The notes beneath the pieces are model-generated. The model ran no database searches. It saw only the letters and a list, made by a program, of their open reading frames with translations, and was not told the origin of the DNA. From positions 1-64,000 of the forward strand of contig NKXN01000002.1 of NCBI GenBank assembly GCA_002261155.1: a stretch of 64,000 bases of DNA. The letters run 5' to 3'. The position numbers and the translations under genes are program-made. Positions 19,150 to 29,059 of the stretch are shown here, in pieces (the stretch's first letter is position 1; each line of letters begins with the position of its first letter). This stretch comes from Bacillaceae bacterium SAS-127 (GTDB taxonomy: Bacteria > Bacillota > Bacilli > Bacillales > Domibacillaceae).

Positions 19150-19324
19150 CTGATTTATTTTCTAATTGATCGATCTTATCCTCTAGTCGCTGCAACTGTT
19201 CATTTCGCCTTTTCCCCGAACGAATAAAATACATCGTAGCCACAATGACGATTGCAGGGATTCCTAACACAAATAGCAACATAAACAGTTGGAACAGGAT
19301 ATCCCCACCATTAACACTAGCCAA
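19145..19324 (-). CDS. DUF4083-type small membrane protein
   Basis: About 59 residues from TTG 19324 (GGGGGTGAG upstream): one hydrophobic helix (LFQLFMLLFVLGIPAIVIVA), then a charged coiled-coil tail rich in Arg, Gln, Leu and Glu. This layout fits the small DUF4083 proteins of bacilli, of unknown function. An in-frame ATG at 19375 would add 17 residues but lacks a good ribosome site. Confidence 0.65.
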   Translation of the reverse strand: MASVNGGDILFQLFMLLFVLGIPAIVIVATMYFIRSGKRRNEQLQRLEDKIDQLENKSE

Positions 19325-19425
19325 AACGCTCACCCCCGATTCTACCTTTTGGAGTATTACACCATATTCTAACATCTACATCATATCATTAATGCCCTTT
19401 TTATGTATTCATTGGAAACACCATC

Positions 19426-19455
19426 TTGATAATATATGATGTTTAAGACTATTAT
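19426..19455 (+). promoter_or_regulatory. Promoter of the nuclease/recombinase-like fusion gene
   Basis: TTGATA (19426-19431), an 18-nt spacer and TATTAT (19450-19455). Transcription would start near 19462, so the in-frame ATG codons at 19436 and 19439 cannot be used from it. This supports TTG 19502 as the start. Confidence 0.6.
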
Positions 19456-19501
19456 TATGATGTATGGTACTTTAGCAATATTTGTATTAGGGGCTGATTG
19501 T

Positions 19502-20914
19502 TTGGAAGAGACTCAGATAGATTTGAAATTTATAAAAGAAATGTATAATAAATTTAAAGGTACATCAGAGGAAAACATTAAAATTCATGTTGTTACAAAA
19601 TTTCTAGAAATGTTAGGTTATGATTCAACCGAGTTTCACTATGAACATCCTAAATATCATAGAGATGGTAGGGCAGATATTGCTGTTAAGGTAAGTGATG
19701 AAGAGTACTTATATGTGGAAGTAAAAGAGTCAAACAATAAATTAAGTGAAAAGGAATTATCACAGCTTGCAGACTATTTATTTGGAAGTCATGTTGAGTG
19801 GGGAATACTGACAAATGGTAAGAATTTTGTGCTTTTTAATGTCAATATTGCTGGGAAACACAACCCTAATAGATCAGGTAATCTAGATAGGATAGTATTC
19901 AACATTGATATCTTCAATAAGAATGACTTTGACATAATTAACTTCTTTAAAAAAGAGAGTATCTTTGAAAACAAAATAACATATTACTTCAAGGATATAG
20001 CCCAATTTAAAGCTTTAGCTTATCCTGATAGTAGAGCAAGTTGGGGAGTTTATAAAGGCACATTAATTAATTTCTTTAAATACTATGCATTAACTCAAGG
20101 TAGATACAGAGATTTAAATCAGATAAGAATAGATGAATTTGAAGATTTTCTCAAACTAGAATTGCAAAAGAAAAACAGTAAGAATGGAAGAAAAATAGAA
20201 TCTTTAGAGACATTTAATAATAAGTACTCTCATATTAGAACATTCTTTCAAACATTAAAAGTTAAGTCACATGGTTTTGATGAGGAAAGAACCAAACTTA
20301 TTAAAAGGATGAATGTAAAAGAAAAAGAAAAGATCTACTATGATATACTTAATGATGAAAATATTAGTAAAGCATTGAATTTTTATGATACAAGAAGAGA
20401 TGCTGTAAGAAATAAGGTTTTGTTTTTATTTTCATTAGCTTATGGATTAGAGAGATCTACTCTGATAAATTTAACTACTGATATGATTAAGAAAAATAGA
20501 TTGGTACTAGAAAACAGGGATCTTGAAATACCTCCAAAACTATTAAAGTTAGTGAATGAATTAATTTTACAGAATCAAAAAAACAAAATAAAAGGTAGTC
20601 ATCTTTTTTATACTAATCACCACAATAGATATAATGTCATATCACAAAGTCAGATTAACTATGTCTTTGATGTTTTGAAACATGTAGATGAGAGTAATCC
20701 ATCTTGGAAGACTTTTAGTACTTCTTTTATAAGGAGCAATCTAATAAAGAAACTGTTTCAATCTAATTATTCAATTGAGGAGATAGTGTACATGACAGGA
20801 TCTGATCTAAGTAGTATTTCTAAGATAATTCCTTATGATGAAATTATAAAGCAGGGTATGAAAAAAGCAGAGGTACAAAATAGAGAACATCCTTTTTATA
20901 AATTTTTGTATTAA
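19502..20914 (+). CDS. HsdR-N (PD-(D/E)XK-like) domain fused to a degenerate tyrosine-recombinase fold
   Basis: I do not recognise this 470-residue protein as a named gene. Residues about 15-120 form an HSDR_N-type nuclease domain: Asp59 (GRADIAV), Glu73-Val-Lys75 (EVK), a QLADYL segment of QxxxY type and WGILTNGKNFVLF. From about 185 there is a SAM-like helical domain and then a tyrosine-recombinase-like domain: Arg318 in YGLERSTLINL, Arg411 in TSFIRSN and Tyr445 in IIPY. The usual catalytic histidines are replaced by Ser408 and Ser434. TTG 19502 has AGGGG about 9 nt upstream. Base composition is far more AT-rich than the neighbours, a sign of transfer. It has its own promoter and terminator. 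A defence or mobile-element role is plausible but inferred. Confidence 0.75.
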   Translation: MEETQIDLKFIKEMYNKFKGTSEENIKIHVVTKFLEMLGYDSTEFHYEHPKYHRDGRADIAVKVSDEEYLYVEVKESNNKLSEKELSQLADYLFGSHVEWGILTNGKNFVLFNVNIAGKHNPNRSGNLDRIVFNIDIFNKNDFDIINFFKKESIFENKITYYFKDIAQFKALAYPDSRASWGVYKGTLINFFKYYALTQGRYRDLNQIRIDEFEDFLKLELQKKNSKNGRKIESLETFNNKYSHIRTFFQTLKVKSHGFDEERTKLIKRMNVKEKEKIYYDILNDENISKALNFYDTRRDAVRNKVLFLFSLAYGLERSTLINLTTDMIKKNRLVLENRDLEIPPKLLKLVNELILQNQKNKIKGSHLFYTNHHNRYNVISQSQINYVFDVLKHVDESNPSWKTFSTSFIRSNLIKKLFQSNYSIEEIVYMTGSDLSSISKIIPYDEIIKQGMKKAEVQNREHPFYKFLY

Positions 20915-20942
20915 GTGGCAGTTATGTAACTGCTGCTTTTTT
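20914..20942 (+). terminator. Terminator after the fusion gene
   Basis: Stem GCAGTTA with TAACTGC (loop TG, extended outward by wobble pairs), then TGCTTTTTT. Confidence 0.72.
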
Positions 20943-20981
20943 AGTTTCACTGTGGATTAAAAAGTAAAAGGGGGTTCTCAC

Positions 20982-21287
20982 ATGGAGTTAGTCATGACAA
21001 TTGCGTCTGTTGTAATAGTGGGAGGAATTGTAGTGTATGTAATTGAAAGACTTAAACATAAATATAACCGAGATAATCTAGGTAAGAAAAAATCAAAAAG
21101 CGCTCAAAATTTATTAGATAGTTTAATACCAATGGGAATGCTTTTTGGCTGTGCTATCGGTGTAATTTTTGGTGTGTTTTCCCCGATCCCTCTCGTATTT
21201 ACAGTTAGCTTAGGAGCTGGAATAGGCTATTTATTTGGATTTTTCGCTTATAAGATTTATAGAAAAAAAGGAAACGATGATTCGTAA
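20982..21287 (+). CDS. Small membrane protein of unknown function
   Basis: 101 residues: an N-terminal hydrophobic helix (about 3-20), a basic linker (about 22-45, KHKYNRDNLGKKKSK) and two glycine-rich hydrophobic helices (about 52-92), then a basic tail. AAAGGGGG lies about 8 nt before the ATG, so translation looks real. I do not recognise the family. It is AT-rich like the preceding fusion gene but separated from it by a terminator, and may be cargo of the same insertion. Confidence 0.6.
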   Translation: MELVMTIASVVIVGGIVVYVIERLKHKYNRDNLGKKKSKSAQNLLDSLIPMGMLFGCAIGVIFGVFSPIPLVFTVSLGAGIGYLFGFFAYKIYRKKGNDDS

Positions 21288-21469
21288 ATAGCTATCTTTT
21301 AGAAACGGCTGCGTTAGTGAAATAGAAAAAATTATTTCAACATAGAACAAAGCTACTCACAAACTCATTGTTTATAAGTTTTTTTCAAAAAAAATCTTGT
21401 ATTTTAATTTTTCAGAATATAAAATATAGATTAAATTATTTGACACATAACATCAGGAGGAGACATCTT

Positions 21470-22909
21470 ATGGTGACATTTATTGCAGCTTTGTTATTAC
21501 TTTTTGTTGGTTATGCGGTGTATTCAAAGGTGGTTGAGCGTGTGTTCGTTATTGATGATAAGCAACCGACGCCAGCTTATACACAGCAGGATGGGTTAGA
21601 TTATATGCCGATGAGTTGGTGGAAAGGCTCATTAATTCAATTATTAAATATTGCAGGGTTAGGTCCCATTTTTGGGGCGGTTGCCGGAGCTTTATACGGT
21701 CCAGTGGCTTTTATTTGGATTGTAGTCGGTTGTATTTTTGCGGGAGCGGTTCATGATTATTTTTCTGGGATGTTATCGCTCAGGCATGGTGGGGCGCAAT
21801 TTCCGACACTAGTTGGTCAATATTTAGGTAAAACAGTGAAAACGATGATCAATGCTATTTCTATTGTATTAATGATTTTGGTAGCAGCGGCCTTTACCGC
21901 AGGGCCCGCGCAGTTGATCGCACAAATCACTCCGTTAAATTTCACAGCTGGTTTGATTCTTGTTTTTATCTATTTCTTATTAGCAGCTGTGTTACCAGTA
22001 AACAAAGTGATTGGTAAAATTTATCCGATATTTGGTGCGATATTAATCTTTATGGCGATGGCGATTGCCGTAGCTTTATTGCTTGGGGATAAGCCGATTC
22101 CGAATATAACATTGGAAAATCTTCATCCTGGTAAATTGCCGATTTGGCCATTGTTGATGGTGACGATTTCTTGCGGAGCGATTTCTGGATTCCATAGTAC
22201 ACAAAGCCCGATTATTGCTCGTACGATGAAAAAGGAGTCAGAGGGGCGTAAAGTATTTTATGGCGCGATGATTGGTGAAGGGGTCATTGCTTTAATTTGG
22301 GCGGCGGCTGGCATGACGTTCTTTGGTGGGACAGAAGGGCTTCAAGCGGCATTAGCAGCAGGTGGTCCTGCTGGAGTAGTCAATGAAATTTCGACTTCGT
22401 TACTAGGAACGCTTGGTGGCATACTAGCTGTGCTAGGAGTGATTATTTTGCCGATTACAACGGGAGATACAGCACTTCGCTCGTCGCGAATGATGTTGAC
22501 AGAACTTGCTGTGAAATGGGTGAATCCTGATAAGAAAAGTGTGGTCTTCTTATTAACAATTGTAGTGAGTGTACCGACTTTATTTTTAGCCACGATTGAT
22601 TATTCGTTTTTGTGGCGATATGTTGGCTGGACGAACCAAGTAGTGGCAACGGTCATGTTATGGACGGCGACTTCTTACTTATTAAAAGAAGGAAAAGCTC
22701 ATTGGATGACAGGACTCCCAGCATTGTTCATGACAGGGGTAGTTTGTACGTACATTTTCTATGCGCCTGAAGGATTTGCAATGGATTATTCCATTTCTTT
22801 AATAATCGGTGGTGTTCTGACTCTAGGAATCTTCTTATTATATGTATGGCAAATCATTCAGCATAAACAGGCAAAGGTAATAGCAAGAAAAGCGGAAGTC
22901 CCCGCTTAG
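21470..22909 (+). CDS. cstA: Carbon starvation protein A, short form
   Basis: CstA proteins are membrane transporters induced on carbon starvation; pyruvate and peptides are the reported substrates. The 479-residue protein belongs to the shorter CstA class, with the conserved GLGPIFGAVAGALYGP, HDYFSGMLSLRHGG and SGFHSTQSPI segments and many transmembrane helices. ATG 21470 sits behind AGGAGGAG. Its last residues (RKAEVPA) are encoded by the start of a dispersed intergenic repeat, so the natural C-terminus may have been changed by that repeat. A terminator follows beyond the repeat. Confidence 0.88.
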   Translation: MVTFIAALLLLFVGYAVYSKVVERVFVIDDKQPTPAYTQQDGLDYMPMSWWKGSLIQLLNIAGLGPIFGAVAGALYGPVAFIWIVVGCIFAGAVHDYFSGMLSLRHGGAQFPTLVGQYLGKTVKTMINAISIVLMILVAAAFTAGPAQLIAQITPLNFTAGLILVFIYFLLAAVLPVNKVIGKIYPIFGAILIFMAMAIAVALLLGDKPIPNITLENLHPGKLPIWPLLMVTISCGAISGFHSTQSPIIARTMKKESEGRKVFYGAMIGEGVIALIWAAAGMTFFGGTEGLQAALAAGGPAGVVNEISTSLLGTLGGILAVLGVIILPITTGDTALRSSRMMLTELAVKWVNPDKKSVVFLLTIVVSVPTLFLATIDYSFLWRYVGWTNQVVATVMLWTATSYLLKEGKAHWMTGLPALFMTGVVCTYIFYAPEGFAMDYSISLIIGGVLTLGIFLLYVWQIIQHKQAKVIARKAEVPA

Positions 22910-23050
22910 CGACGTATGGGCTGGACCGCTCCGCACAAGATAAAGGAAACACGATGAACGACAGTGAATCGATGTTGACTTATCGCAAGGAGGAGAGGGG
23001 AAGGCCACTAGTCGCTGGGGACTGTAGCTAGACAAAAGAAAAGCGGAAGC
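22888..23050 (+). repeat. Dispersed repeat, copy 1 (sense, downstream of cstA)
   Basis: About 160 bp beginning and ending with AAAAGCGGAAG (22888-22898 and 23039-23049). Long blocks are shared with the reverse complement of 36423-36570, including GCGACGTATGG, GATAAAGGAAA, GAACGACAGTGAATCGATG and CGCAAGGAGGAGAG. The copy overlaps the last codons of cstA and points the same way as the gene. Between cstA and hisZ there is otherwise only a terminator and the his promoter. Confidence 0.85.
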
Positions 23051-23071
23051 AATTATGAATTAACTAAACTC

Positions 23072-23105
23072 AAAAGGGGACTCGTCGATGATCGAGTCCC
23101 CTTTT
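23072..23105 (+). terminator. Terminator downstream of cstA and the repeat
   Basis: A perfect stem of about 13 bp (AAAAGGGGACTCG with CGAGTCCCCTTTT), followed by T residues. Confidence 0.88.
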
Positions 23106-23126
23106 TCAAACTTTCTGTTAATTCCC

Positions 23127-23155
23127 TTGACGTAAATAGTCAGAAACGTTAAAAT
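23127..23155 (+). promoter_or_regulatory. SigA promoter of the his operon
   Basis: TTGACG (23127-23132), a 17-nt spacer and TAAAAT (23150-23155). The leader is only about 65 nt; I see no T-box or leader peptide. Confidence 0.75.
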
Positions 23156-23229
23156 ACTAATAACTTCACTATGGTAACATATTAGCGAACTAAAGGATTT
23201 TGAAAAATATAAGCGGTCGGGGGATGAAA

Positions 23230-24414
23230 ATGTCAAAACTGTTCATGTTTGAAAAGCCTGTAGGGATGAGGGATACGCTTCCTCATATATATGAAACGAA
23301 GCGTCAGTTAAAAGATGCTATTGAACGACAAATGAAAAGCTTTGGCTATCAGTTTATTGAGACGCCAGCTTTAGAATATTACGATACGGTTGGGGAAGCA
23401 TCGGCGATTTTAGACCAGCAGCTGTTTAAATTGTTGGATCAACAAGGAAACACGCTTGTGCTTCGACCAGATATGACGACGCCGATTGCACGAACGGCGG
23501 CTTCTAAATTGTTGAAAGAGCAAGTGCCACTTCGCCTCGCGTATTCAGCGAATGTGTATCGTGCGCAGCAGCGTGAAGGGGGACGAGCGGCTGAATTTGC
23601 TCAAATTGGTGTGGAGAATATCGGTGATGAAACGATTAGTGCTGATGCTGAGGTGATTGCGTTAATGGTCTCAGCGCTGAAAGAAGCGGGTTTAAAACAA
23701 TTTCAAGTATCAATTGGTCATATTCGCTTTGTTGAAGAGTTATTCCAGCAAATTCTTGGAACGGAAGAAAGAGCGAGCACGCTTCGCCGTTATTTATACG
23801 AAAAAAATTATGTCGGCTACCGTGAGCATGTCCGTGCCCTTTCTTTATCGTCGATTGATAAGCAACGTCTATTAAAGTTTTTACATTTACATGGTAATGA
23901 AGATTGCTTACAAATGGCGGATGAATTAATCGAAGGGGGAGCGGGTAAGGAAGCGATTGAGGAGTTACGTCAATTGATCGAGCTACTGAAAGATTACGAC
24001 ATCGACCAATATATTAAATTTGATTTATCGCTCGTCAGTCATATGAGTTATTATACGGGTATTTTATTTGAAACGTATGCCGATGGGGTCGGCTATCCGG
24101 TCGGCAACGGAGGACGTTACAATAATTTATTGGAAAAATTCGGGCAACCAGCGAGTGCGACTGGCTTTGGTTTACGGCTTGATTTTCTGCTTGAAGCAGT
24201 CGGCGAGTTAACAGAAACAGAACAAGTGCATTGTCTTATTTTTAGTAAGGAGCGCCGAAAAGAAGCGATTGAAGCAGCCGCTGAGCTTCGAGTGCAAGGG
24301 GAAAAGGTTGTGCTACAAGATTTGGCTGGCGTGAAAGATGTGGATCGTTTTACAAGTGCCTGTGGAAATGTCAGTTATTATGTTGGGCAAGCGAAGAACG
24401 GAGGGGAAAGCTAA
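23230..24414 (+). CDS. hisZ: ATP phosphoribosyltransferase regulatory subunit HisZ
   Basis: HisZ is a histidyl-tRNA synthetase-like protein without aminoacylation activity that pairs with short-form HisG and gives it activity and histidine feedback. The 394-residue protein has class II synthetase-like motifs ([36 protein letters not shown]). ATG 23230 is preferred: GGGGGAT is about 6 nt upstream and the protein then begins [16 protein letters not shown], like family members. First gene of the operon. Confidence 0.93.
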   Translation: MSKLFMFEKPVGMRDTLPHIYETKRQLKDAIERQMKSFGYQFIETPALEYYDTVGEASAILDQQLFKLLDQQGNTLVLRPDMTTPIARTAASKLLKEQVPLRLAYSANVYRAQQREGGRAAEFAQIGVENIGDETISADAEVIALMVSALKEAGLKQFQVSIGHIRFVEELFQQILGTEERASTLRRYLYEKNYVGYREHVRALSLSSIDKQRLLKFLHLHGNEDCLQMADELIEGGAGKEAIEELRQLIELLKDYDIDQYIKFDLSLVSHMSYYTGILFETYADGVGYPVGNGGRYNNLLEKFGQPASATGFGLRLDFLLEAVGELTETEQVHCLIFSKERRKEAIEAAAELRVQGEKVVLQDLAGVKDVDRFTSACGNVSYYVGQAKNGGES

Positions 24415-25049
24415 TGTCGATGTTAACGATCGCGATGCCGAAAGGACGAATTTTTGAAGAAGCGGCTGATTTATTGCGGCAAGCGGGGTATCAGCTCCCT
24501 CCTGAATTCGATGAGTCTCGCAAATTAATTATTGAAGTGCCAGAAGAAAATTTACGCTTCTTTTTAGCTAAACCGATGGATGTCGCAACTTATGTTGAGT
24601 ATGGCGTCGCTGACCTTGGGATCGCTGGAAAAGATGTGCTATTAGAAGAAGAGCGCGATGTGTATGAGCTCCTTGATTTACAAATTAGCCCTTGTTATTT
24701 AGCGGTTGCTGGGTTGCCGAATACGTCGATGAGCGAAGTGGCACCGAAGATTGCAACGAAATATCCGAATGTGGCATCGACTTATTTCCGTGAGCAAGGA
24801 GAGCAGGTCGAAATTATTAAGCTAAATGGGTCGATTGAATTGGCGCCATTAATCGGGTTAGCCGACCGCATTGTTGATATTGTTTCCACAGGGCGAACGT
24901 TAAAGGAAAATGGCTTAGTCGAGTACGAAACGATTGTCGGAATTACGTCGCGATTAATTGTCAATCCAGTCAGCTATCGCATGAAGGATAGAGAGATTCA
25001 AACGTTAGTAGATCGACTCACCGAGATTATTTCAGAAAAGGTCGTGTGA
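24414..25049 (+). CDS. hisG: ATP phosphoribosyltransferase, short form
   Basis: HisG joins ATP and PRPP to make phosphoribosyl-ATP, the first committed step of histidine synthesis. At 211 residues it is the short form that needs HisZ, which is encoded just upstream and overlaps by one base (TAATG). It has the family start [22 protein letters not shown] and the PRPP-binding region [16 protein letters not shown]. Confidence 0.96.
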   Translation: MSMLTIAMPKGRIFEEAADLLRQAGYQLPPEFDESRKLIIEVPEENLRFFLAKPMDVATYVEYGVADLGIAGKDVLLEEERDVYELLDLQISPCYLAVAGLPNTSMSEVAPKIATKYPNVASTYFREQGEQVEIIKLNGSIELAPLIGLADRIVDIVSTGRTLKENGLVEYETIVGITSRLIVNPVSYRMKDREIQTLVDRLTEIISEKVV

Positions 25050-25051
25050 AC

Positions 25052-26326
25052 ATGATAAAAATCGAAAAAATAACAGGTGATTTAACGCTGAAACGATCGG
25101 TCGATAGCGGTACAGAGGAGCAACGTGCTACCGTTCAAGAGATTATTCGCACCGTCCGCTCACAAGGCGATCAAGCATTGAGAGAATTGACGGAAAAGTT
25201 TGATGGAGCGAAATTGTTTAGCTTAAAAGTGACACAAGAAGAAGTGAATGAAGCGTATGAGCAATTGCCGAAGCAGATGGTTGATATTATTCAAGAAGCG
25301 GCGGACAATATTTTCACCTTTCATCAAAAGCAACTGAGACAAACGTGGATGTACAGCGACCAATACGGCTCCATACTCGGTCAAAAAATGACCCCACTCG
25401 ATTCAGCGGGCGTCTATGTACCAGGAGGAACAGCTGCTTATCCATCGTCTGTGCTTATGAATGTGATGCCGGCGAAAGTAGCAGGCGTTGAGCGAATGGT
25501 GATGGTATCACCACCGGGCAAAGATGGACGTCTGCCAGCTGGAGTTCTTGTCGCTGCCGATATTGCGGGTGTGAAAGAAATATATAAAGTCGGTGGTGCT
25601 CAAGCGGTTGCGGCACTTGCTTACGGTACTGAAACGATTCAACCTGTGGATAAAATTACAGGGCCGGGAAATATTTATGTGGCGTTAGCGAAACGAGAAG
25701 TGTTTGGCGATGTTGATATTGATATGATCGCTGGACCAAGTGAAATTGCGGTACTTGCTGATGACACAGCTTGTCCACAAGAAATAGCGGCTGACCTGTT
25801 ATCGCAAGCGGAGCATGATCCGCGCGCAAGCAGTGTGCTCGTCACGACGTCTGATGCGTTAGCAAAAGCAACTGCAAAAGAAGTCGAGCGACAATTAGCG
25901 GAACTTCCGCGTGAAGAAATTGCTCGCGCTTCGATTGAAAGTTATGGAGCGATCTATGTGGCGAAGGATATGGGTGAAGCAGTGGCAACGATTAACCAAC
26001 TTGCACCAGAGCATTTGGAAATTATGACGGAACAGCCGTTAGAGATCGTCAAAGATATTCGTCATGCAGGAGCGATTTTTGTGGGGCGCTACAGCTCAGA
26101 GCCAATCGGTGACTATTTTGCCGGGCCGAATCATGTGTTGCCGACGAACGGAACAGCTCGTTTTTCGAGTCCGCTCAATGTCGATGATTTTATGAAAAAG
26201 TCCAGCATTATTATGTATAGCGAACAGGCGTACAATGAAAATTATCAAAAGATTGCCGCTTTTGCTCGATTAGAAGGACTTGAAGCTCATGCACGAGCAG
26301 TCGAGATCCGAGCGGAGAAAAAATAA
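25052..26326 (+). CDS. hisD: Histidinol dehydrogenase
   Basis: HisD carries out the last two NAD-dependent oxidations, histidinol to histidine, with one zinc per subunit. The 424-residue protein has the signatures [39 protein letters not shown] and [18 protein letters not shown] at 25046 overlapping the hisG stop is an alternative start; I prefer ATG 25052. Confidence 0.96.
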   Translation: MIKIEKITGDLTLKRSVDSGTEEQRATVQEIIRTVRSQGDQALRELTEKFDGAKLFSLKVTQEEVNEAYEQLPKQMVDIIQEAADNIFTFHQKQLRQTWMYSDQYGSILGQKMTPLDSAGVYVPGGTAAYPSSVLMNVMPAKVAGVERMVMVSPPGKDGRLPAGVLVAADIAGVKEIYKVGGAQAVAALAYGTETIQPVDKITGPGNIYVALAKREVFGDVDIDMIAGPSEIAVLADDTACPQEIAADLLSQAEHDPRASSVLVTTSDALAKATAKEVERQLAELPREEIARASIESYGAIYVAKDMGEAVATINQLAPEHLEIMTEQPLEIVKDIRHAGAIFVGRYSSEPIGDYFAGPNHVLPTNGTARFSSPLNVDDFMKKSSIIMYSEQAYNENYQKIAAFARLEGLEAHARAVEIRAEKK

Positions 26327-26345
26327 CATAAATGAGGTGTCGAGT

Positions 26346-26939
26346 GTGAGTAAGCGGATAGCGGAATTGAATCGTAATACAAATGAAACGAAAATTAACT
26401 TAAATTTTTTGATCGATGGGGAAGGGAAAGCGGAGATTGAGACAGGTGTGCCGTTTATGGATCATATGTTGGATTTGTTTACAAAGCATGGTCAGTTTGA
26501 TTTAACGGTGAAAGCGGATGGCGATGTCGAAATCGACGATCATCATACGACAGAAGATATCGGCATTTGTCTTGGATTAGCATTGAAAGAAGCGCTTGGC
26601 GATAAAAAGGGAATTAAGCGTTACGGCAATGCGTTCGTGCCGATGGATGAAACGCTGGCGCAAGTCGTTGTTGATTTAAGCAATCGCCCGCATTTTGAAA
26701 TCCGTGGAGCGGACTTTCCTTCGCAAAAAGTCGGTACATTTGATACGGAGCTCGTTCATGAATTTTTATGGAAGCTGGCACTAGAAGCACGGATGAATTT
26801 GCATGTCATTATTCACTACGGACAAAATACACATCATATGATTGAAGCGGTCTTTAAAGCACTGGCTCGCGCGCTCGATGAAGCGACAATGATCGATCCA
26901 CGTGTGAAAGGTGTACCTTCAACGAAAGGAATGTTGTAA
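26346..26939 (+). CDS. hisB: Imidazoleglycerol-phosphate dehydratase
   Basis: HisB dehydrates imidazoleglycerol phosphate to imidazoleacetol phosphate using manganese ions. The 197-residue single-domain protein has both metal-binding motifs, DDHHTTED and HMIEAVFKA, plus [15 protein letters not shown] 26346 gives the normal length and follows GAGGTG; a longer in-frame start inside hisD lacks support. Confidence 0.95.
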   Translation: MSKRIAELNRNTNETKINLNFLIDGEGKAEIETGVPFMDHMLDLFTKHGQFDLTVKADGDVEIDDHHTTEDIGICLGLALKEALGDKKGIKRYGNAFVPMDETLAQVVVDLSNRPHFEIRGADFPSQKVGTFDTELVHEFLWKLALEARMNLHVIIHYGQNTHHMIEAVFKALARALDEATMIDPRVKGVPSTKGML

Positions 26940-27575
26940 ATGATCGGGATTGTCGATTATGGAATGGGGAATTTATTTAGCGTTAGCAAAGCGTTAGAGC
27001 GAATGAAGGTCCCGTATATTATTAGCGATTCGCCAGAAGAGCTCGATCAGGTGAAAGGGTTAATTTTACCTGGAGTTGGAGCCTTTAAAGATGCAATGGC
27101 TTTACTACAAAATACGAAGCTCGATCATTTTTTAAAAGGGTATGTGGAAAGCGGTCGTCCGCTTTTAGGCATTTGTCTTGGGATGCAGCTGTTATTTGAA
27201 GAAAGCGAAGAAAATGGCTGTTTTCAAGGGTTGGGCCTGCTAAAAGGTCGCGTCACTCGCATTCCGTCTGAACTGGCGGGGGAAAAAGTGAAAGTGCCTC
27301 ATATGGGATGGAATGAGCTGACATTCCATCAAGATTCGCCTGTGTTGCAAGGAGTCGATCAAGGGTTTGTCTACTTTGTTCACTCGTACTATGTGAGTGA
27401 AATGAGAGAAGAGGATTTACTCGCCAGCACAGTGTATAGCGTTGGCATTCCGGCAGTCGTTGGGCATAAGAATGTATTTGGGATGCAATTTCACCCAGAA
27501 AAAAGTGGAGAAGTGGGCATGCAATTACTACGAAATTTTGCAAAAGCAATGGAGCAATCGGAGGCGATATTATGA
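26940..27575 (+). CDS. hisH: Imidazole glycerol phosphate synthase, glutaminase subunit
   Basis: HisH releases ammonia from glutamine for HisF. The 211-residue class I amidotransferase has the nucleophile motif GICLGMQLL (Cys near 81), the oxyanion segment PGVGAF and the His-Glu pair in QFHPEKSG. It starts one base after the hisB stop and overlaps hisA by four bases. Confidence 0.96.
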   Translation: MIGIVDYGMGNLFSVSKALERMKVPYIISDSPEELDQVKGLILPGVGAFKDAMALLQNTKLDHFLKGYVESGRPLLGICLGMQLLFEESEENGCFQGLGLLKGRVTRIPSELAGEKVKVPHMGWNELTFHQDSPVLQGVDQGFVYFVHSYYVSEMREEDLLASTVYSVGIPAVVGHKNVFGMQFHPEKSGEVGMQLLRNFAKAMEQSEAIL

Positions 27576-28300
27576 GTTTTGTTATCTACCCGGCGATCGA
27601 TATGCGCGGCGGCAAATGCGTACGGTTAACGCAAGGAGATTATAATAAGGAAACGATTTACGGCGATTCTCCATTTGATATGGCGAAATCATTTGTCGAC
27701 GAAGGAGCGGAATGGATTCACATGGTTGACCTTGATGGCGCAAAAGATGGGGAGCGTATCAATGACCGTTTTGTGATTGAAGCGGCGCAGAAGTTATCGG
27801 CGAAAGTGCAAATCGGCGGGGGCATTCGCACGGAAGAGGATGTTCGTCATTATTTAGATAATGGCGTGGATCGCGTCATTATTGGTAGTTTGGCTGTTTC
27901 TAATCCAGCGCTTGTGAAAGAATGGCTTCGTACATATGGAGATAAAATTGCGATCGGTTTAGATGCGAAGGATGGCTTTGTCGCTACACATGGCTGGCTT
28001 GAAACGTCCTCCTTAAAAGCAGTCGATCTCGGGAAAGAATTAGCGGAGGCTGGAGCGGAAACGTTTATTTTTACCGATATTGCGACTGATGGCATGCTTT
28101 CTGGCCCGAATATTGAGGCGGTGGCGGAACTAGCGCGTGCTACAGGAAAAAGCGTCATTGCTTCTGGCGGAGTCAGTTCCCTAGCGGATGTACATAAGGT
28201 GAAGCAGTATACAGAGGATGGCGTAAGTGGGGTCATCGTCGGGAAAGCAATTTACACGGGTCAGTTTACGGTTCGAGAAGCGTTGGAAGAGGTGAAGTAA
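27572..28300 (+). CDS. hisA: ProFAR isomerase
   Basis: HisA is a TIM-barrel enzyme that performs the Amadori rearrangement of ProFAR to PRFAR. The 242-residue protein has the N-terminal catalytic Asp in [14 protein letters not shown], phosphate-binding [10 protein letters not shown] and GGVSSLADV, and the second catalytic Asp in [11 protein letters not shown]. It is followed without a gap by hisF. Confidence 0.96.
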   Translation: MSFVIYPAIDMRGGKCVRLTQGDYNKETIYGDSPFDMAKSFVDEGAEWIHMVDLDGAKDGERINDRFVIEAAQKLSAKVQIGGGIRTEEDVRHYLDNGVDRVIIGSLAVSNPALVKEWLRTYGDKIAIGLDAKDGFVATHGWLETSSLKAVDLGKELAEAGAETFIFTDIATDGMLSGPNIEAVAELARATGKSVIASGGVSSLADVHKVKQYTEDGVSGVIVGKAIYTGQFTVREALEEVK

Positions 28301-29059
28301 ATGGTTACAAAACGAATTATTCCATGTTTAGATGTGAAGGATGGTCGAGTGGTAAAAGGGATTCAGTTTGTGCAAATTCGCGATGCGGGCGATCCAGTTG
28401 AGCTTGCTCGTATTTATGATGACCAAGGTGCGGATGAGCTTGTGTTTCTTGATATTTCGGCGTCTCATGAGGGGCGGAAAACGATGGTCGATGTCGTGCA
28501 AGCCGTCGCTTCGGAACTAGCGATTCCTTTTACCGTTGGTGGCGGAATTAACTCGCTTGATGATATGAAGCGGATGCTTCGTGCTGGGGCGGATAAAGTA
28601 TCTGTTAATACAGCCGCTGTGTTACGCCCAGAGTTGATTTCAGAAGGAGCCGACTATTTTGGCTCGCAATGTATCGTTCTTGCCGTGGATGCAAAGTGGG
28701 ATGAGAGACTCGGCTCATGGCGTGTATATACACACGGTGGTCGCAAAGAGACGGAGCACGAAGTAATTGCTTGGGTGAAGGAAGCGGTCGAGCGCGGGGC
28801 TGGTGAAATTTTATTAACGAGCATGGACAGTGACGGCGAGAAAAAAGGGTTTGATCTCTCCTTGACGAAAGCTGTGAGTGAGGCGGTCGATGTGCCAGTC
28901 ATTGCTTCAGGTGGAGCAGGAAATGCCGAGCACTTTCTCGAAGTATTTAATGAAGGAAAAGCGGATGCGGCACTTGCAGCTTCCATTTTCCATTATAAAG
29001 AAACTAGCGTAAACGAAGTGAAAAGCTTTTTAAAAAGTCAAGGAGTGAAAATGAGATGA
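28301..29059 (+). CDS. hisF: Imidazole glycerol phosphate synthase, cyclase subunit
   Basis: HisF uses ammonia channelled from HisH to close the imidazole ring, giving imidazoleglycerol phosphate and AICAR. The 252-residue TIM barrel shows Asp in [39 protein letters not shown] and GGAGNAEHF. The gene overlaps hisI by four bases. Confidence 0.97.
   Translation: MVTKRIIPCLDVKDGRVVKGIQFVQIRDAGDPVELARIYDDQGADELVFLDISASHEGRKTMVDVVQAVASELAIPFTVGGGINSLDDMKRMLRAGADKVSVNTAAVLRPELISEGADYFGSQCIVLAVDAKWDERLGSWRVYTHGGRKETEHEVIAWVKEAVERGAGEILLTSMDSDGEKKGFDLSLTKAVSEAVDVPVIASGGAGNAEHFLEVFNEGKADAALAASIFHYKETSVNEVKSFLKSQGVKMR

Noticed and set aside
19436-19501. N-terminal extension of the fusion gene with a hydrophobic stretch ending LGADC, resembling a lipoprotein signal
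   Set aside because: A TTGATA/TATTAT promoter overlaps it, so transcription would start inside, and a nuclease/recombinase protein is not expected to be exported. TTG 19502 has a better ribosome site.
23156-23229. T-box riboswitch in front of hisZ
   Set aside because: The leader is only about 65 nt and lacks a T-box sequence and an antiterminator.
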